The notes beneath the pieces were generated by a model that was not told the DNA's origin, searched no databases, and saw nothing but the letters and a program-made list of their open reading frames with translations. Shown here piece by piece: positions 1 through 8,147 of a DNA stretch of 64,000 bases. This DNA is from Tolypothrix sp. PCC 7910 (GTDB lineage Bacteria; Cyanobacteriota; Cyanobacteriia; Cyanobacteriales; Nostocaceae). The stretch spans positions 1,365,501-1,429,500 of the forward strand of contig NZ_CP050440.1 in the NCBI RefSeq assembly GCF_011769525.1. The letters are read 5' to 3'. Each line of letters starts with the position of its first letter. The first letter of the stretch is position 1. A program made the position numbers and the translations under genes.

Positions 1-113
1 GATTTTGGATTTTGAATTGGAAATGGCTGTTTATATCCGACCTAATGTGAATCCATCTGTCGCAATCTTTTTTCAAATTCGTATTACCTCTGTGTTCTCT
101 GTCTTGAAAAGTT

Positions 114-138
114 CTGAGCGGAGGTTTCCTCCGCTCAG
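114..138 (-). terminator. Hairpin at the 3' end of pncB
   Basis: Perfect 11-bp stem (arms 114-124 and 128-138, CTGAGCGGAGG) with a 3-nt loop. On the minus strand it is followed by AACTTTTC. It overlaps the stop of pncB, so it could end that transcript, but the U-run is short. Confidence 0.5.
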
Positions 139-1553
139 ACTTTTCGCTGTGCCTCTGCGGTTTTCTTTGTCTTTTGCGTCAAATCCTGCAACGCCGCAGA
201 AATTTCCACATTCACTGAGAGAGGCTGATTTAAGCGCCTTGTTTGTTCTGGTAAACTAGCAACCGATGCAGCGGTACGGTGGCGAATTGTTGTTAAAGAT
301 TCTGGTGATTGGATTTTTTTCCCTTGCTTCATCACCAGTTGCAACAAAGGTTCTGCATCGAGAGGAGTTTCTGTAGCTAATCCCAATCGATCTACCTGCA
401 ACATTCCGCCAACAAACGAGCGAAATATTTGCTTGCGTCCGGGATAAGTAGCTTTGTCACGAGATTCCTTCATCACAGGGATGCCATCAATTTCTACAAG
501 TTTATAAACACCATTGACAGGCGCACCCGTAACTAATTTTGTCCCTAATCCATAGCCATCTATTTGGGCACCAGCAGCCTTAAGTCTGGCAATTTCCCAT
601 TCATCCAAATCGCCACTAGCAAAAATGGGCACATGAGGAAGTAGCGATCGCACTTTTTGGGACAAGCCAACTAAATCTCCAGAGTCTAGCCGGACTCCAC
701 TCAATTGCATTTCTCCGGAATTTACTTTTGGTGCTAAATGTTGGGCAGCTGCGATCGTATCGTAAGTATCAATCAACAATGGCGCACCCGGAAAATAGCG
801 ATGAAAGGCTGTAAAAGCTTGTTCTTCACTACCTGCCATTGCTGATAATGCCATAACCAAGGCGTGGGCCATCGTACCACTGGGTTGTTGATTGAGTTGT
901 AGCGCGGCTAACACATTAGAAGTTGAATCTAATCCGCCAGCTAACGCCGCCCGCGCCGCCCATAATGAACCTTGGGGGCTAAATGCCCTTCTGGTACCAA
1001 ATTCTAAAAGTGTGGCTTGTTCACCCGCTACATCCCTAATTCTGGCTGCTCTAGTAGCAATTAAAGTTTGATAATTAAGAGTATTTAAAAGGTAGGTTTC
1101 TACTAATTGCGCTTGCCAAAGTGGTGCTTCTACTCGCAACAAAGGCTGATTGGCAAACACTGCGGTACCTTCTGGTACTGCCCACACATCACCAGTAAAA
1201 CGCCCCTCGGCTAACAATGACCAAAAGCGATCACTAGCGTGGGCAAAAATTCCCGTCGCCTGCAAAGCTTTGATTTGCGAAGGAGTAAAACGCAATTTTT
1301 CTAAATATTCCAAAGCTTGCGCCAATCCCATTGCAATTAAATAGCCAAAGCCTTCAGGTAGCTTTCTGGCAAACAACTCAAAGCTTGCTTGTTTTTGTTC
1401 TACACCTTCACCTATGTAACAAGCTGCCATTGTTAGCTGGTAAAGGTCAGTTAACAGGCTGTAATCCTCAGCAGCAAAATTGAGTTCCTGATTGAACCAA
1501 TTTTGCCATCTTTCTTGATTTGCATTGATCTCCAAGTCTGGGAGCGTTGTCAT
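135..1553 (-). CDS. pncB: Nicotinate phosphoribosyltransferase
   Basis: This 472-residue protein matches the NAPRTase family over its whole length. The enzyme joins nicotinate to PRPP, using ATP, to make nicotinate mononucleotide in NAD salvage in the cytoplasm. Visible signatures are the N-terminal LLTDLYQLTMA segment (about residues 33-43), the FGTRRAFSP phosphoribosyl-binding segment (about 185-193) and SGTMAH with the expected phosphorylated His near residue 230. The ATG at 1553 gives the usual N-terminus. The last 15 or so residues (basic, TKKTAEAQRKV) look like a tail reading into the terminator hairpin. A long palindrome lies 30-58 bp upstream of the start and is a likely operator. Downstream partners, if any, are outside the window. 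Confidence 0.93.
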   Translation of the reverse strand: MTTLPDLEINANQERWQNWFNQELNFAAEDYSLLTDLYQLTMAACYIGEGVEQKQASFELFARKLPEGFGYLIAMGLAQALEYLEKLRFTPSQIKALQATGIFAHASDRFWSLLAEGRFTGDVWAVPEGTAVFANQPLLRVEAPLWQAQLVETYLLNTLNYQTLIATRAARIRDVAGEQATLLEFGTRRAFSPQGSLWAARAALAGGLDSTSNVLAALQLNQQPSGTMAHALVMALSAMAGSEEQAFTAFHRYFPGAPLLIDTYDTIAAAQHLAPKVNSGEMQLSGVRLDSGDLVGLSQKVRSLLPHVPIFASGDLDEWEIARLKAAGAQIDGYGLGTKLVTGAPVNGVYKLVEIDGIPVMKESRDKATYPGRKQIFRSFVGGMLQVDRLGLATETPLDAEPLLQLVMKQGKKIQSPESLTTIRHRTAASVASLPEQTRRLNQPLSVNVEISAALQDLTQKTKKTAEAQRKV

Positions 1554-1582
1554 GCCAGAGCGTCCTTACAAGAATGCTTGTG

Positions 1583-1611
1583 ATATTTATGGTAACTTTT
1601 ACCATAAATAT
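1583..1611. promoter_or_regulatory. 29-bp palindrome upstream of pncB, candidate NAD-repressor operator
   Basis: Two perfect 13-nt arms (1583-1595 ATATTTATGGTAA and 1599-1611) are separated by CTT. The site lies directly upstream of the pncB start. In many bacteria NAD salvage genes are controlled by NrtR or similar repressors binding A/T-rich palindromes of this size near the promoter. The dyad is seen directly; the regulator is inferred and not encoded in the window. Confidence 0.55.
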
Positions 1612-2003
1612 TGTCAACCTCTACCGAGTTCACCCTTGGGAATGCTAAAAAATGCTAGGTTTACTAGAAAAATAATACTAATTTATCCTTTTATTTAATA
1701 TTTTTTAATAGTTGGAGTTAGTAATAATCGCATTGCTTGCAAAATTTATAATGAAATGTAACAATAGATAATCTTGAGAAAATACCTGCATCTTTACTAG
1801 GTAAGGGTTTGAAAAATAGCAGGTTTACAATTAGAATTAAAGATAGAAGTTGAACTGGCAAATAGGCTAAAGTATTGCAAAGCTATCTGAAAAACTATTG
1901 CAGAGATTATTGATATATTGAGAATTTAAGCAAGGCGAGAATATCAGAATTAAAGTATAGACATAACCAATCTAAAGTGAGCCGTAAAAAGAGGTCTAAT
2001 ATT
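1612..2003. other. AT-rich intergenic stretch
   Basis: No convincing gene or RNA is visible. It separates the divergently transcribed pncB and the small gene at 2004 and should hold the promoter of the latter. Confidence 0.4.
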
Positions 2004-2156
2004 ATGTCTATCTCGAGAATTATCGCTAATATCACTCAATATATTTCTGAAGCTGCAATGCGGATTTTTGCTCCTAGTGATGATGCTTATCCTGTTATTG
2101 GTGTACAACCATTTACAGGCGATCCTTACAAGAAAGGTATGGCGGACAATTGGTAA
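2004..2156 (+). CDS. Small 50-residue protein
   Basis: An ATG at 2004, preceded by AGAGG about 10 nt upstream, opens a 50-codon frame ending at 2156. The product starts MSISRIIANITQYISEA, an amphipathic helix, followed by MRIFAPSDDAYPVIGVQPF and a polar end GDPYKKGMADNW. The composition looks like a real small protein, and a strong hairpin terminator follows 24 bp after the stop. I do not know its function. A helix followed by a compact Pro/Asp-rich tail would suit a small membrane-surface or partner-binding protein, but that is a guess. Confidence 0.6.
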   Translation: MSISRIIANITQYISEAAMRIFAPSDDAYPVIGVQPFTGDPYKKGMADNW

Positions 2157-2180
2157 ATGATGATTGCGAGATTCAAACAG

Positions 2181-2212
2181 AGAAAGGCGTGAGGTTTTCC
2201 CCACGCCTTTCT
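2181..2212 (+). terminator. Rho-independent terminator after the small gene
   Basis: Perfect 11-bp stem (AGAAAGGCGTG 2181-2191 with CACGCCTTTCT 2202-2212), 10-nt loop, followed by ATTT. It lies just after the stop of the 50-residue gene and supports that gene being real. Confidence 0.7.
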
Positions 2213-2428
2213 ATTTGCTGATTCCGATTGTGAGAGTTTGTCTAAGGAAATGCCAAAAAATGGATGATTCGGCACGTATAGAACACCCAAAAATTTTTAG
2301 GTGCTCCCTACAAATTGAAAGTTTTTTAAATTCTCAGATTACTGAGTAATGAGGAATTATTTAATTTAGGTAGTGCAGCTTGATAATTAAGACTAAATCA
2401 ATGTCGATAATCAGATTCATAGCAGAGT

Positions 2429-3865
2429 TTATGGTTTAGTAGATTTTTCTAAAATCTCTTTTTGTTGCAACCAATCCTTACCTACTTGAATACTAATATC
2501 TGAACCGAGATTACCAGTACTTTCCACTCTTACCTCACCAAATCCCAAAAGTTGACGAACTAATTCTGCACTATTGCCATCTCCTTGTTGAGCGACAATG
2601 TGAGTAGTATCGAGCGGTTCACCCCAAGCTTTAGCAACATAAACATTGCGATATCCAGCTTTTTCTAAGGATTTGATTAAAGGTCGTAAGTTAGAGCGAT
2701 CGCCACCTGTGCTATCTTGAATTGCTATACGCAAATTGCCTGGTTCATTTGTCTGTTCTTCTGGTGTTTGTGTTGCATCCACACCAAAGCTTTTCGCCAT
2801 CAGTTTGGCAATGTTATTTTTGTTTGGTAGCCAATAGCTAGCATCAAACTCATTCTTCTCGCTAAAGCGACCAGGTACCATTAACATTTGCATATTGGAG
2901 CGATTGGTTCGCACGCCAAAACCTATCAGCGCTAATAATTCTTCAACTGTCAAGTTAGTATCAATGTGTTCTTTAACTACATCCAAAATTTTTGGCATTT
3001 GAGCTACAGTTGCAGGATTGAGTGACTGATCCATCAAAGCACGCAGCACCATTTGTTGCCGTTGAATCCGTCCAATATCACCCAATTCATCATGACGATA
3101 ACGAAGTAATTGTAATGCTTGATCGCCATTAAGATGTTGTTTACCTGCTTTTAAATTGATGTAGAGATGCTGGGTTTCATCCTGATACTTCATATCTTTT
3201 GGAACGAAGACAGTGACTCCACCTAAAGCATCAATTAGCTTTGCCACACCCAAAACGTTAATGCGGACATAACGATCAATAGCTACTCCAGCTAAGAGAT
3301 TACTGACCGTTTTCGCAGTTAAGGCAGGCCCACCTTTAACATTGGCATAGTTAATTTTTTTGACCCCAAGCCCTTCGATTTCTGTACGGGTATCTCTGGG
3401 AATAGAGAGCATGATGATTTTTTTAGTCTCTGGATCAAATTTGATCAAGAGCATAACATCAGAAAGACCATCAAAGGAGTTTACCTGCGGCTGGTAGCCG
3501 AGATTTTTAGTTTCAATAGGAGGGTTCTCGATATCGGGAGGAAGTACGCTCATCCCCATCAGTAAAATGTTCACAGGACGAGTTAACTGTGAAAATCGCA
3601 ATCCACTTCCAGAGATGCGATCGCCATCAAATACTGCTTCTTCTTGGGGGCTAAGTTGGGCCTGCTGCAAAGGTGTACTGGTTAAAGAAACAGCTAACAG
3701 CGCCCCAGCTGTTGCTGAAACCATTGCAATACCACTCATACCTACCCAAAACCATAACCAACGTCCAGATTTTGAGTTTGGTATACTTCTTTTACTAGCC
3801 TTAGAGTCATTTGCTGATTGGTTTTCTTCCGCCGAAGTTCTTTGAATGGTCACGGACTTCCTCAC
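2429..3865 (-). CDS. LytR-CpsA-Psr family protein
   Basis: A 478-residue membrane-anchored LCP protein. A basic cytoplasmic N-terminus is followed by one membrane segment (about residues 33-62, WLWFWVGMSGIAMVSATAG). The LCP domain follows (about 95-300) with NILLMGMS, SDVMLLIKFDPETKKIIMLSIPRDT and the DGDQALQ-LRYRHDELGDIGRIQRQQ block, which carries the conserved Arg and Asp residues for polyprenyl-phosphate binding. The C-terminal 100 residues match the LytR_C fold (VAQQGDGNSAELVRQLLGFG). LCP proteins transfer polyprenyl-linked glycans to peptidoglycan on the outer face of the inner membrane. The gene stands alone. Which glycan it transfers cannot be read from the sequence. Confidence 0.9.
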   Translation of the reverse strand: MRKSVTIQRTSAEENQSANDSKASKRSIPNSKSGRWLWFWVGMSGIAMVSATAGALLAVSLTSTPLQQAQLSPQEEAVFDGDRISGSGLRFSQLTRPVNILLMGMSVLPPDIENPPIETKNLGYQPQVNSFDGLSDVMLLIKFDPETKKIIMLSIPRDTRTEIEGLGVKKINYANVKGGPALTAKTVSNLLAGVAIDRYVRINVLGVAKLIDALGGVTVFVPKDMKYQDETQHLYINLKAGKQHLNGDQALQLLRYRHDELGDIGRIQRQQMVLRALMDQSLNPATVAQMPKILDVVKEHIDTNLTVEELLALIGFGVRTNRSNMQMLMVPGRFSEKNEFDASYWLPNKNNIAKLMAKSFGVDATQTPEEQTNEPGNLRIAIQDSTGGDRSNLRPLIKSLEKAGYRNVYVAKAWGEPLDTTHIVAQQGDGNSAELVRQLLGFGEVRVESTGNLGSDISIQVGKDWLQQKEILEKSTKP

Positions 3866-4137
3866 ACTTACTGATCAAATTCGGTACATTTGCAAACTAA
3901 TAAATATGCAGACAAATCAAATCATAATAGCTAATTATTAATTATCAGTGCTTAGTTTTTAAATGTTGTGTCAACCACAACACTTATAGCAGTCTTTTCC
4001 TTTTTGAAGGAGAAATTAAATATTGTGTTATTGCAGTATGACAACAATAAACCAGTTTGACCAGATCTCTTCAGGGATAATCTTTAAATTAGCAAAAAAC
4101 TTCAGTAATAATACTGACCTAATTATTTTTTAGAAGA

Positions 4138-4512
4138 TTAAGACATATACTTCCCTAAAACTCGCTCTGCAAAACGGCTAAACCCTGGCAAACGGTGAGA
4201 CTTCCCCTGAATGATGCGAAAAATTAACCAGACATTTACTAAAAAATAACCAGAAGTTAGAAAGCTATTGAGAATTAATAGGCGCAGGGTGAAAAAATCT
4301 GAAGTTGCGGCCCCTGTTGCTAATAAAATGTAGGTAAAAAACCAGGTAAATGCCAAAGTAATAGACAGACGGCTAGTAGACAGTTGTTCCCGGCTTCCTT
4401 GACGACGATATAGTGTCCATAGAGCTGGAAAAAAGCCAATAACTGGAATTAAATACACAACTAGCTGTAATTTAGGAGTGGCATCAGTAATTGGGGATTG
4501 GTCATTGGTCAT
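4138..4512 (-). CDS. Small integral membrane protein
   Basis: A 124-residue protein with about three hydrophobic segments (LVVYLIPVIGFFPALWTLY, ITLAFTWFFTYILLATGA, LLILNSFLTSGYFLVNVWLIF) and basic loops, ending HRLPGFSRFAERVLGKYMS. It resembles uncharacterised cyanobacterial membrane proteins. No catalytic motif is visible. The ATG at 4512 sits inside a TTGGTCATT-type repeat, so the start could be a few codons further in. Confidence 0.65.
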   Translation of the reverse strand: MTNDQSPITDATPKLQLVVYLIPVIGFFPALWTLYRRQGSREQLSTSRLSITLAFTWFFTYILLATGAATSDFFTLRLLILNSFLTSGYFLVNVWLIFRIIQGKSHRLPGFSRFAERVLGKYMS

Positions 4513-4541
4513 TTGTTATTTATCCTTTGGTAGTTGTCAAG

Positions 4542-4591
4542 GGTTGGAGAGACGCGATTAATCGGTTGGAGAGACGCGATTAATCGCGTCT
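4542..4591. repeat. Tandem 22-bp duplication ending in a 20-bp palindrome
   Basis: A 22-bp unit (GGTTGGAGAGACGCGATTAA plus TC) occurs at 4542-4563 and again at 4564-4585. The second copy continues into a perfect palindrome (4572-4591, AGACGCGATT and its complement). This is the kind of short dispersed repeat common in Nostocales. Confidence 0.7.
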
Positions 4592-4786
4592 GTACAAGAG
4601 TCAAAAGTGATTTATCTGTGCCAATTACCTATATACCCATTAGCCATTACCCAGTCCCGTGAAGGAAAAATTTTCCATTTGGGTGAGTCTAATCCTAAAC
4701 TAGGAGGATGAACAACAGTTATGTAGTTAGAGATAATAGGCTGTAAAGCAGAATTTTATTTAGTTCTATCCTGTAATCGGCTAAAG

Positions 4787-5962
4787 ATGCAGACACGCAA
4801 GCTACTCGACTGGTGGGAAACACTAACACCCATAGCGCGCACCGGAGCGATCGCATTATTCATTCCGTTGCTAGTACTCAATGGTTGGGCGATTTCGGCA
4901 ATTTTCAATTACTTTCACTCATTAATTGTGATTTTAGTCGGAGCCTCAGTGCTAGCTTTTCTGCTGAACTACCCTGTTAGCTGGATGGAGCATCATGGTG
5001 CTAGGCGAGAGCCGATTGCTATTTTAGTATTTCTTTTGGCTTTATCAATTTTATTGGCGTTGGGTGTTACCCTATTTCCCCTAGCTCTTACCCAGGCTCA
5101 GCAACTCGTGGCTCGTTTACCCGAGTTGATTGACTCAGGACGCTCCCAGTTAATGATGTTAAATGAGAAAGCAGAGGTTTTTGGCTTACCAATTAACCTG
5201 GATGCCTTAGTCGTGCAAATTAACGATCGCGTCAAGGGACAATTACAAGCGATCGCGGGACAAGTTCTCAATTTGGCTGTAGTCACAGTGACTAGTCTGT
5301 TGGACTTTGTCTTGACAATGATTTTGACTTTTTATCTTTTACAGCATGGGGGTGAACTCTGGGAAAGTTTAGTAGATTGGTTACCTACAAAAGTTCGTGA
5401 GCCTTTTTCGCAAACAGTACGCCTGAGCTTTCAAAATTTCTTCATTACCCAGCTAATTTTATCTACTTGTATGGCATCGGCACTCATCCCCACATTTTTG
5501 TGGTTAAAAGTGCCGTTTGGTCTATTATTTGGCTTAACAATTGGGATTATGGCCCTCATCCCCTTTGGCGGTTCTGTAGGTATTGCCTTGACTACCCTAT
5601 TAGTGTCGCTGCAAGATTTTTGGATGGGAGCCAGAGTGTTAATGGCTGCGGTGATTGTGCAGCAAATTCTCGAAAACCTGATTGCTCCTAGAATTTTAGG
5701 CAGCTTTACGGGTTTAAACCCTGCCTTGGTAGTAATTTCAGTATTAACAGGGGCGAGAATTGGGGGTCTTCTGGGTGTAATTGTGGCAGTACCTACTGCT
5801 GTGGTCATTAAAACTGCTTTAAGCGTGATTCGTCCCACATCTTTGAGCAGCGATACTGATGAATATACAAATTCCAGCGAGAAAGCTGCACCCGCAATAG
5901 AAGAACCCGCAAAACCTGAAGCGAAAAATCCCCTGAGCATATCAGAAGCTACTTCACCGTAA
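4787..5962 (+). CDS. AI-2E family (PerM-like) membrane permease
   Basis: A 391-residue protein with the AI-2E/PerM layout: paired N-terminal helices (TGAIALFIPLLVLNGWAISAIF and LIVILVGASVLAFLLNYPVSWM), a cytosolic linker with LVARLPELIDSGRSQL, then LDFVLTMILTFYLLQHGGELW and a C-terminal helix bundle with the hallmark FGLTIGIMALIPFGGSVGIA and LVVISVLTGARIGGLLGVIVAVPTAVVIK. Members export varied small molecules; only a few handle autoinducer-2, so the substrate here is unknown. The charged tail after residue 350 (KAAPAIEEPAKPEAKN) is a disordered extension. The gene stands alone between convergent and divergent neighbours. Confidence 0.88.
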   Translation: MQTRKLLDWWETLTPIARTGAIALFIPLLVLNGWAISAIFNYFHSLIVILVGASVLAFLLNYPVSWMEHHGARREPIAILVFLLALSILLALGVTLFPLALTQAQQLVARLPELIDSGRSQLMMLNEKAEVFGLPINLDALVVQINDRVKGQLQAIAGQVLNLAVVTVTSLLDFVLTMILTFYLLQHGGELWESLVDWLPTKVREPFSQTVRLSFQNFFITQLILSTCMASALIPTFLWLKVPFGLLFGLTIGIMALIPFGGSVGIALTTLLVSLQDFWMGARVLMAAVIVQQILENLIAPRILGSFTGLNPALVVISVLTGARIGGLLGVIVAVPTAVVIKTALSVIRPTSLSSDTDEYTNSSEKAAPAIEEPAKPEAKNPLSISEATSP

Positions 5963-6153
5963 GCAGTTAAGGGACGATCAAAAAATAAATCATCCTATCG
6001 CTGTGTAAGCTAAGGCGAAAGACTCCGATGATCTGCGTAGCTTTCAACATTGGATAATTTAGTATTGCTAGAATTCCCTAAAAGTAAAACAATTCCTAGC
6101 CACCATAGATTCTGGTCGAAAATTCAGGATTCCAGTTCTTAATTTTGAATTTT

Positions 6154-7482
6154 TTACTGTGGTTCCATTATTGAACCCATAAACAAGACGCTTCCAGTCT
6201 GATTATCACGAATAGCACAGAAGAAGGGACGGTCAACAATCATCTTAAATGGTTCTGTGGGTGGAGCCGCAGATGTGAGCATAATTGTGGCTGAAGTAGC
6301 CGCAGCCGCTTCTGTACCTTCTTCATTTACTTCCACAAAGGTTTTATGCTTCACCTGGCTAATAGCAAGGTTTTTACCGATACCAGTAAAATTAGCTTGG
6401 TTACTAAAAGCCTCCCCCATACCTAAAGCTTTGAGTGCGTCGTTGAGTGTAACGTCGTAGTCTGTTTTAAATTTAGGTAACCGAATTGACCCCTCGCGCC
6501 TTCTAAATTGAGTCATCCAGTTGTCCCAGTTTTCTGCATTCAAGCTTTGATAGAAGGTTCTCAGGTTGGAGTTTTGTTTAGGTAAAAAGATATAAAGACT
6601 AACTTTCCCATCTTTACCATAAGGCAAACTTACAGCCTGAAATTGGTCATTTTCTTGGTATCTATAATCGCCATCTTGCGACATCATTGGGTGTTGCTTC
6701 TGCTTACCTGATGCTAGGTAAAAAGGTAATGTAGCAGTTTGGCTTTTATCAAATTCATTGCTCCATTTGCCTTTAAAATATATGGCATTAATCAGAAAAA
6801 GTACTTGGTCAGGTTGAATTTGATCGACTATTTTGCTGATTTTTCCTTGTGTATTTTCCCTAACCCAGTTATTGATGATCTTGGGTGCTTCAGCATCTTG
6901 AAAATTTAAGCTCGTCACCTGAGCATTATAGAAATCTTTGTTTCTTTTCAAGAAGTCTGACTGAAAGCTAGTGTTTTGATTCGCCCACAAGGAGTTAGCA
7001 ATAGTCAGTTGGACATTAGCATCAGGATTCTCTAATAACTTCTTTAATGCTGCGTAAGAGGAATTGATTTCTGATAGATTCATCCCCTGTAATTCCAGGG
7101 TTCTCGCCATAGCTTTTTGCGTAGAACCGCTGGCTCCGTTGTAGGTCATCGCTAAGGCGATCGCAACACTTGAGGGGGAAACAAAAACGTTCTTTTCACT
7201 ACTTTCATTTTTCATTACTTCTGAAAATAGTTTAAAGCCGAATTTGTTGTTAGCATTAACTAGTTTTGTATCTGGGTTAACAGTTTTTTTTTGCACAGGA
7301 GACTCGGAATTCGGCAAACGAGATTGGGCCATAGCACTCGTATCACTATTGATTTGAGAACAGCCGAGAACACCGAACAGCACAACGCTAGCAGCTGCTA
7401 GCACGTAACGTCTTCCTAATCGAACACCGTAACGTCTTTGGAGGAAATTATCTTTCACACCACTAAATTTCTGCCGATTCAT
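6154..7482 (-). CDS. Serpin-family protease inhibitor, lipoprotein
   Basis: A 442-residue serpin. The N-terminus has a basic stretch, a hydrophobic core and a lipobox-like LFGVLGC (Cys about 41), so it should be a lipid-anchored envelope protein. The serpin core begins near residue 80 (NKFGFKLFSEVMKNE, then NVFVSPSSVAIALAMTYNGASG). The reactive-centre hinge is well preserved (EVNEEGTEAAAATSA), which is the small-residue pattern of inhibitory serpins and allows loop insertion. The C-terminal signature DRPFFCAIRDNQTGSVLFMG is present. The scissile P1 residue falls in the stretch after MLTSAAPP and cannot be fixed by eye. A subtilase gene lies 0.7 kb to the right on the same strand, separated by a repeat element, so it is a conceivable but unproven target. 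Confidence 0.92.
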   Translation of the reverse strand: MNRQKFSGVKDNFLQRRYGVRLGRRYVLAAASVVLFGVLGCSQINSDTSAMAQSRLPNSESPVQKKTVNPDTKLVNANNKFGFKLFSEVMKNESSEKNVFVSPSSVAIALAMTYNGASGSTQKAMARTLELQGMNLSEINSSYAALKKLLENPDANVQLTIANSLWANQNTSFQSDFLKRNKDFYNAQVTSLNFQDAEAPKIINNWVRENTQGKISKIVDQIQPDQVLFLINAIYFKGKWSNEFDKSQTATLPFYLASGKQKQHPMMSQDGDYRYQENDQFQAVSLPYGKDGKVSLYIFLPKQNSNLRTFYQSLNAENWDNWMTQFRRREGSIRLPKFKTDYDVTLNDALKALGMGEAFSNQANFTGIGKNLAISQVKHKTFVEVNEEGTEAAAATSATIMLTSAAPPTEPFKMIVDRPFFCAIRDNQTGSVLFMGSIMEPQ

Positions 7483-8012
7483 TCTGCTACCTCGTTCGCC
7501 ATTAATTTTTAGCTGTCTTTTAAAGTTGACGCTAAATGATGTGTCAAGTGTTAACTATGGCATTCACAGGAGGAGAAAATCGGGTCTGTTACAGTTTTGG
7601 TAACAGCAAATAATTTGCAGGAAAGGTGAAAAACTTCTATAAGGTAGTAATTGCTAATTGAGACGGCTACACAGGCCCATGATTCTCAAACTATTTCCTG
7701 CCTTTTGAATAAACGTATTGTAGACTACAAATCAACCCAATGTCATCTGTTTCTTGGGTTGGTGGTCATCAATAAATTTCATCATTTGCTGTTGAATTTT
7801 ATGCAAAGCTTCTATGGTGGAATTTAGACTTTGCATATTAGCAAGATTTAATACATTTTAGCTGACAACAAGTAGAAATACTCTGCAGATTCCGGAAATT
7901 TGTTTTAGATTAATGTGTTTTGAGAATTGATAAAAGTACTTACACATTTGCCAAATCATTTAATTCATATATTTGAGTTTGAAGTATGTAGGGTTAAACC
8001 CCTTATTAAAAA
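7483..8012. other. Intergenic region left of the repeat element
   Basis: No gene is supported here. The part next to 7482 should hold the serpin promoter. The rest is AT-rich. Confidence 0.35.
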
Positions 8013-8142
8013 TAGGACTTACGCAATTGGCACACATATTTTCGGGGCGTGGCAGCCAAGAGTCAAGGGTCAAAAATTGGACTTCGGACTTTTGACCCTT
8101 GACAACCACTGCGGGAAAAATATGACACTTGCGTAAGTCCTA
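8013..8142. mobile_element. MITE-like element, 130 bp
   Basis: Perfect 14-bp terminal inverted repeats, TAGGACTTACGCAA (8013-8026) and TTGCGTAAGTCCTA (8129-8142), enclose an inner inverted pair around AGTCAAGGGTCAAAA and TTTTGACCCTTGACA. The whole unit can fold into one long hairpin and encodes nothing. It ends 5 bp before the stop codon of the subtilase gene, so it could also serve as that gene's transcript end. Confidence 0.75.
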
Positions 8143-8147
8143 ATCTC

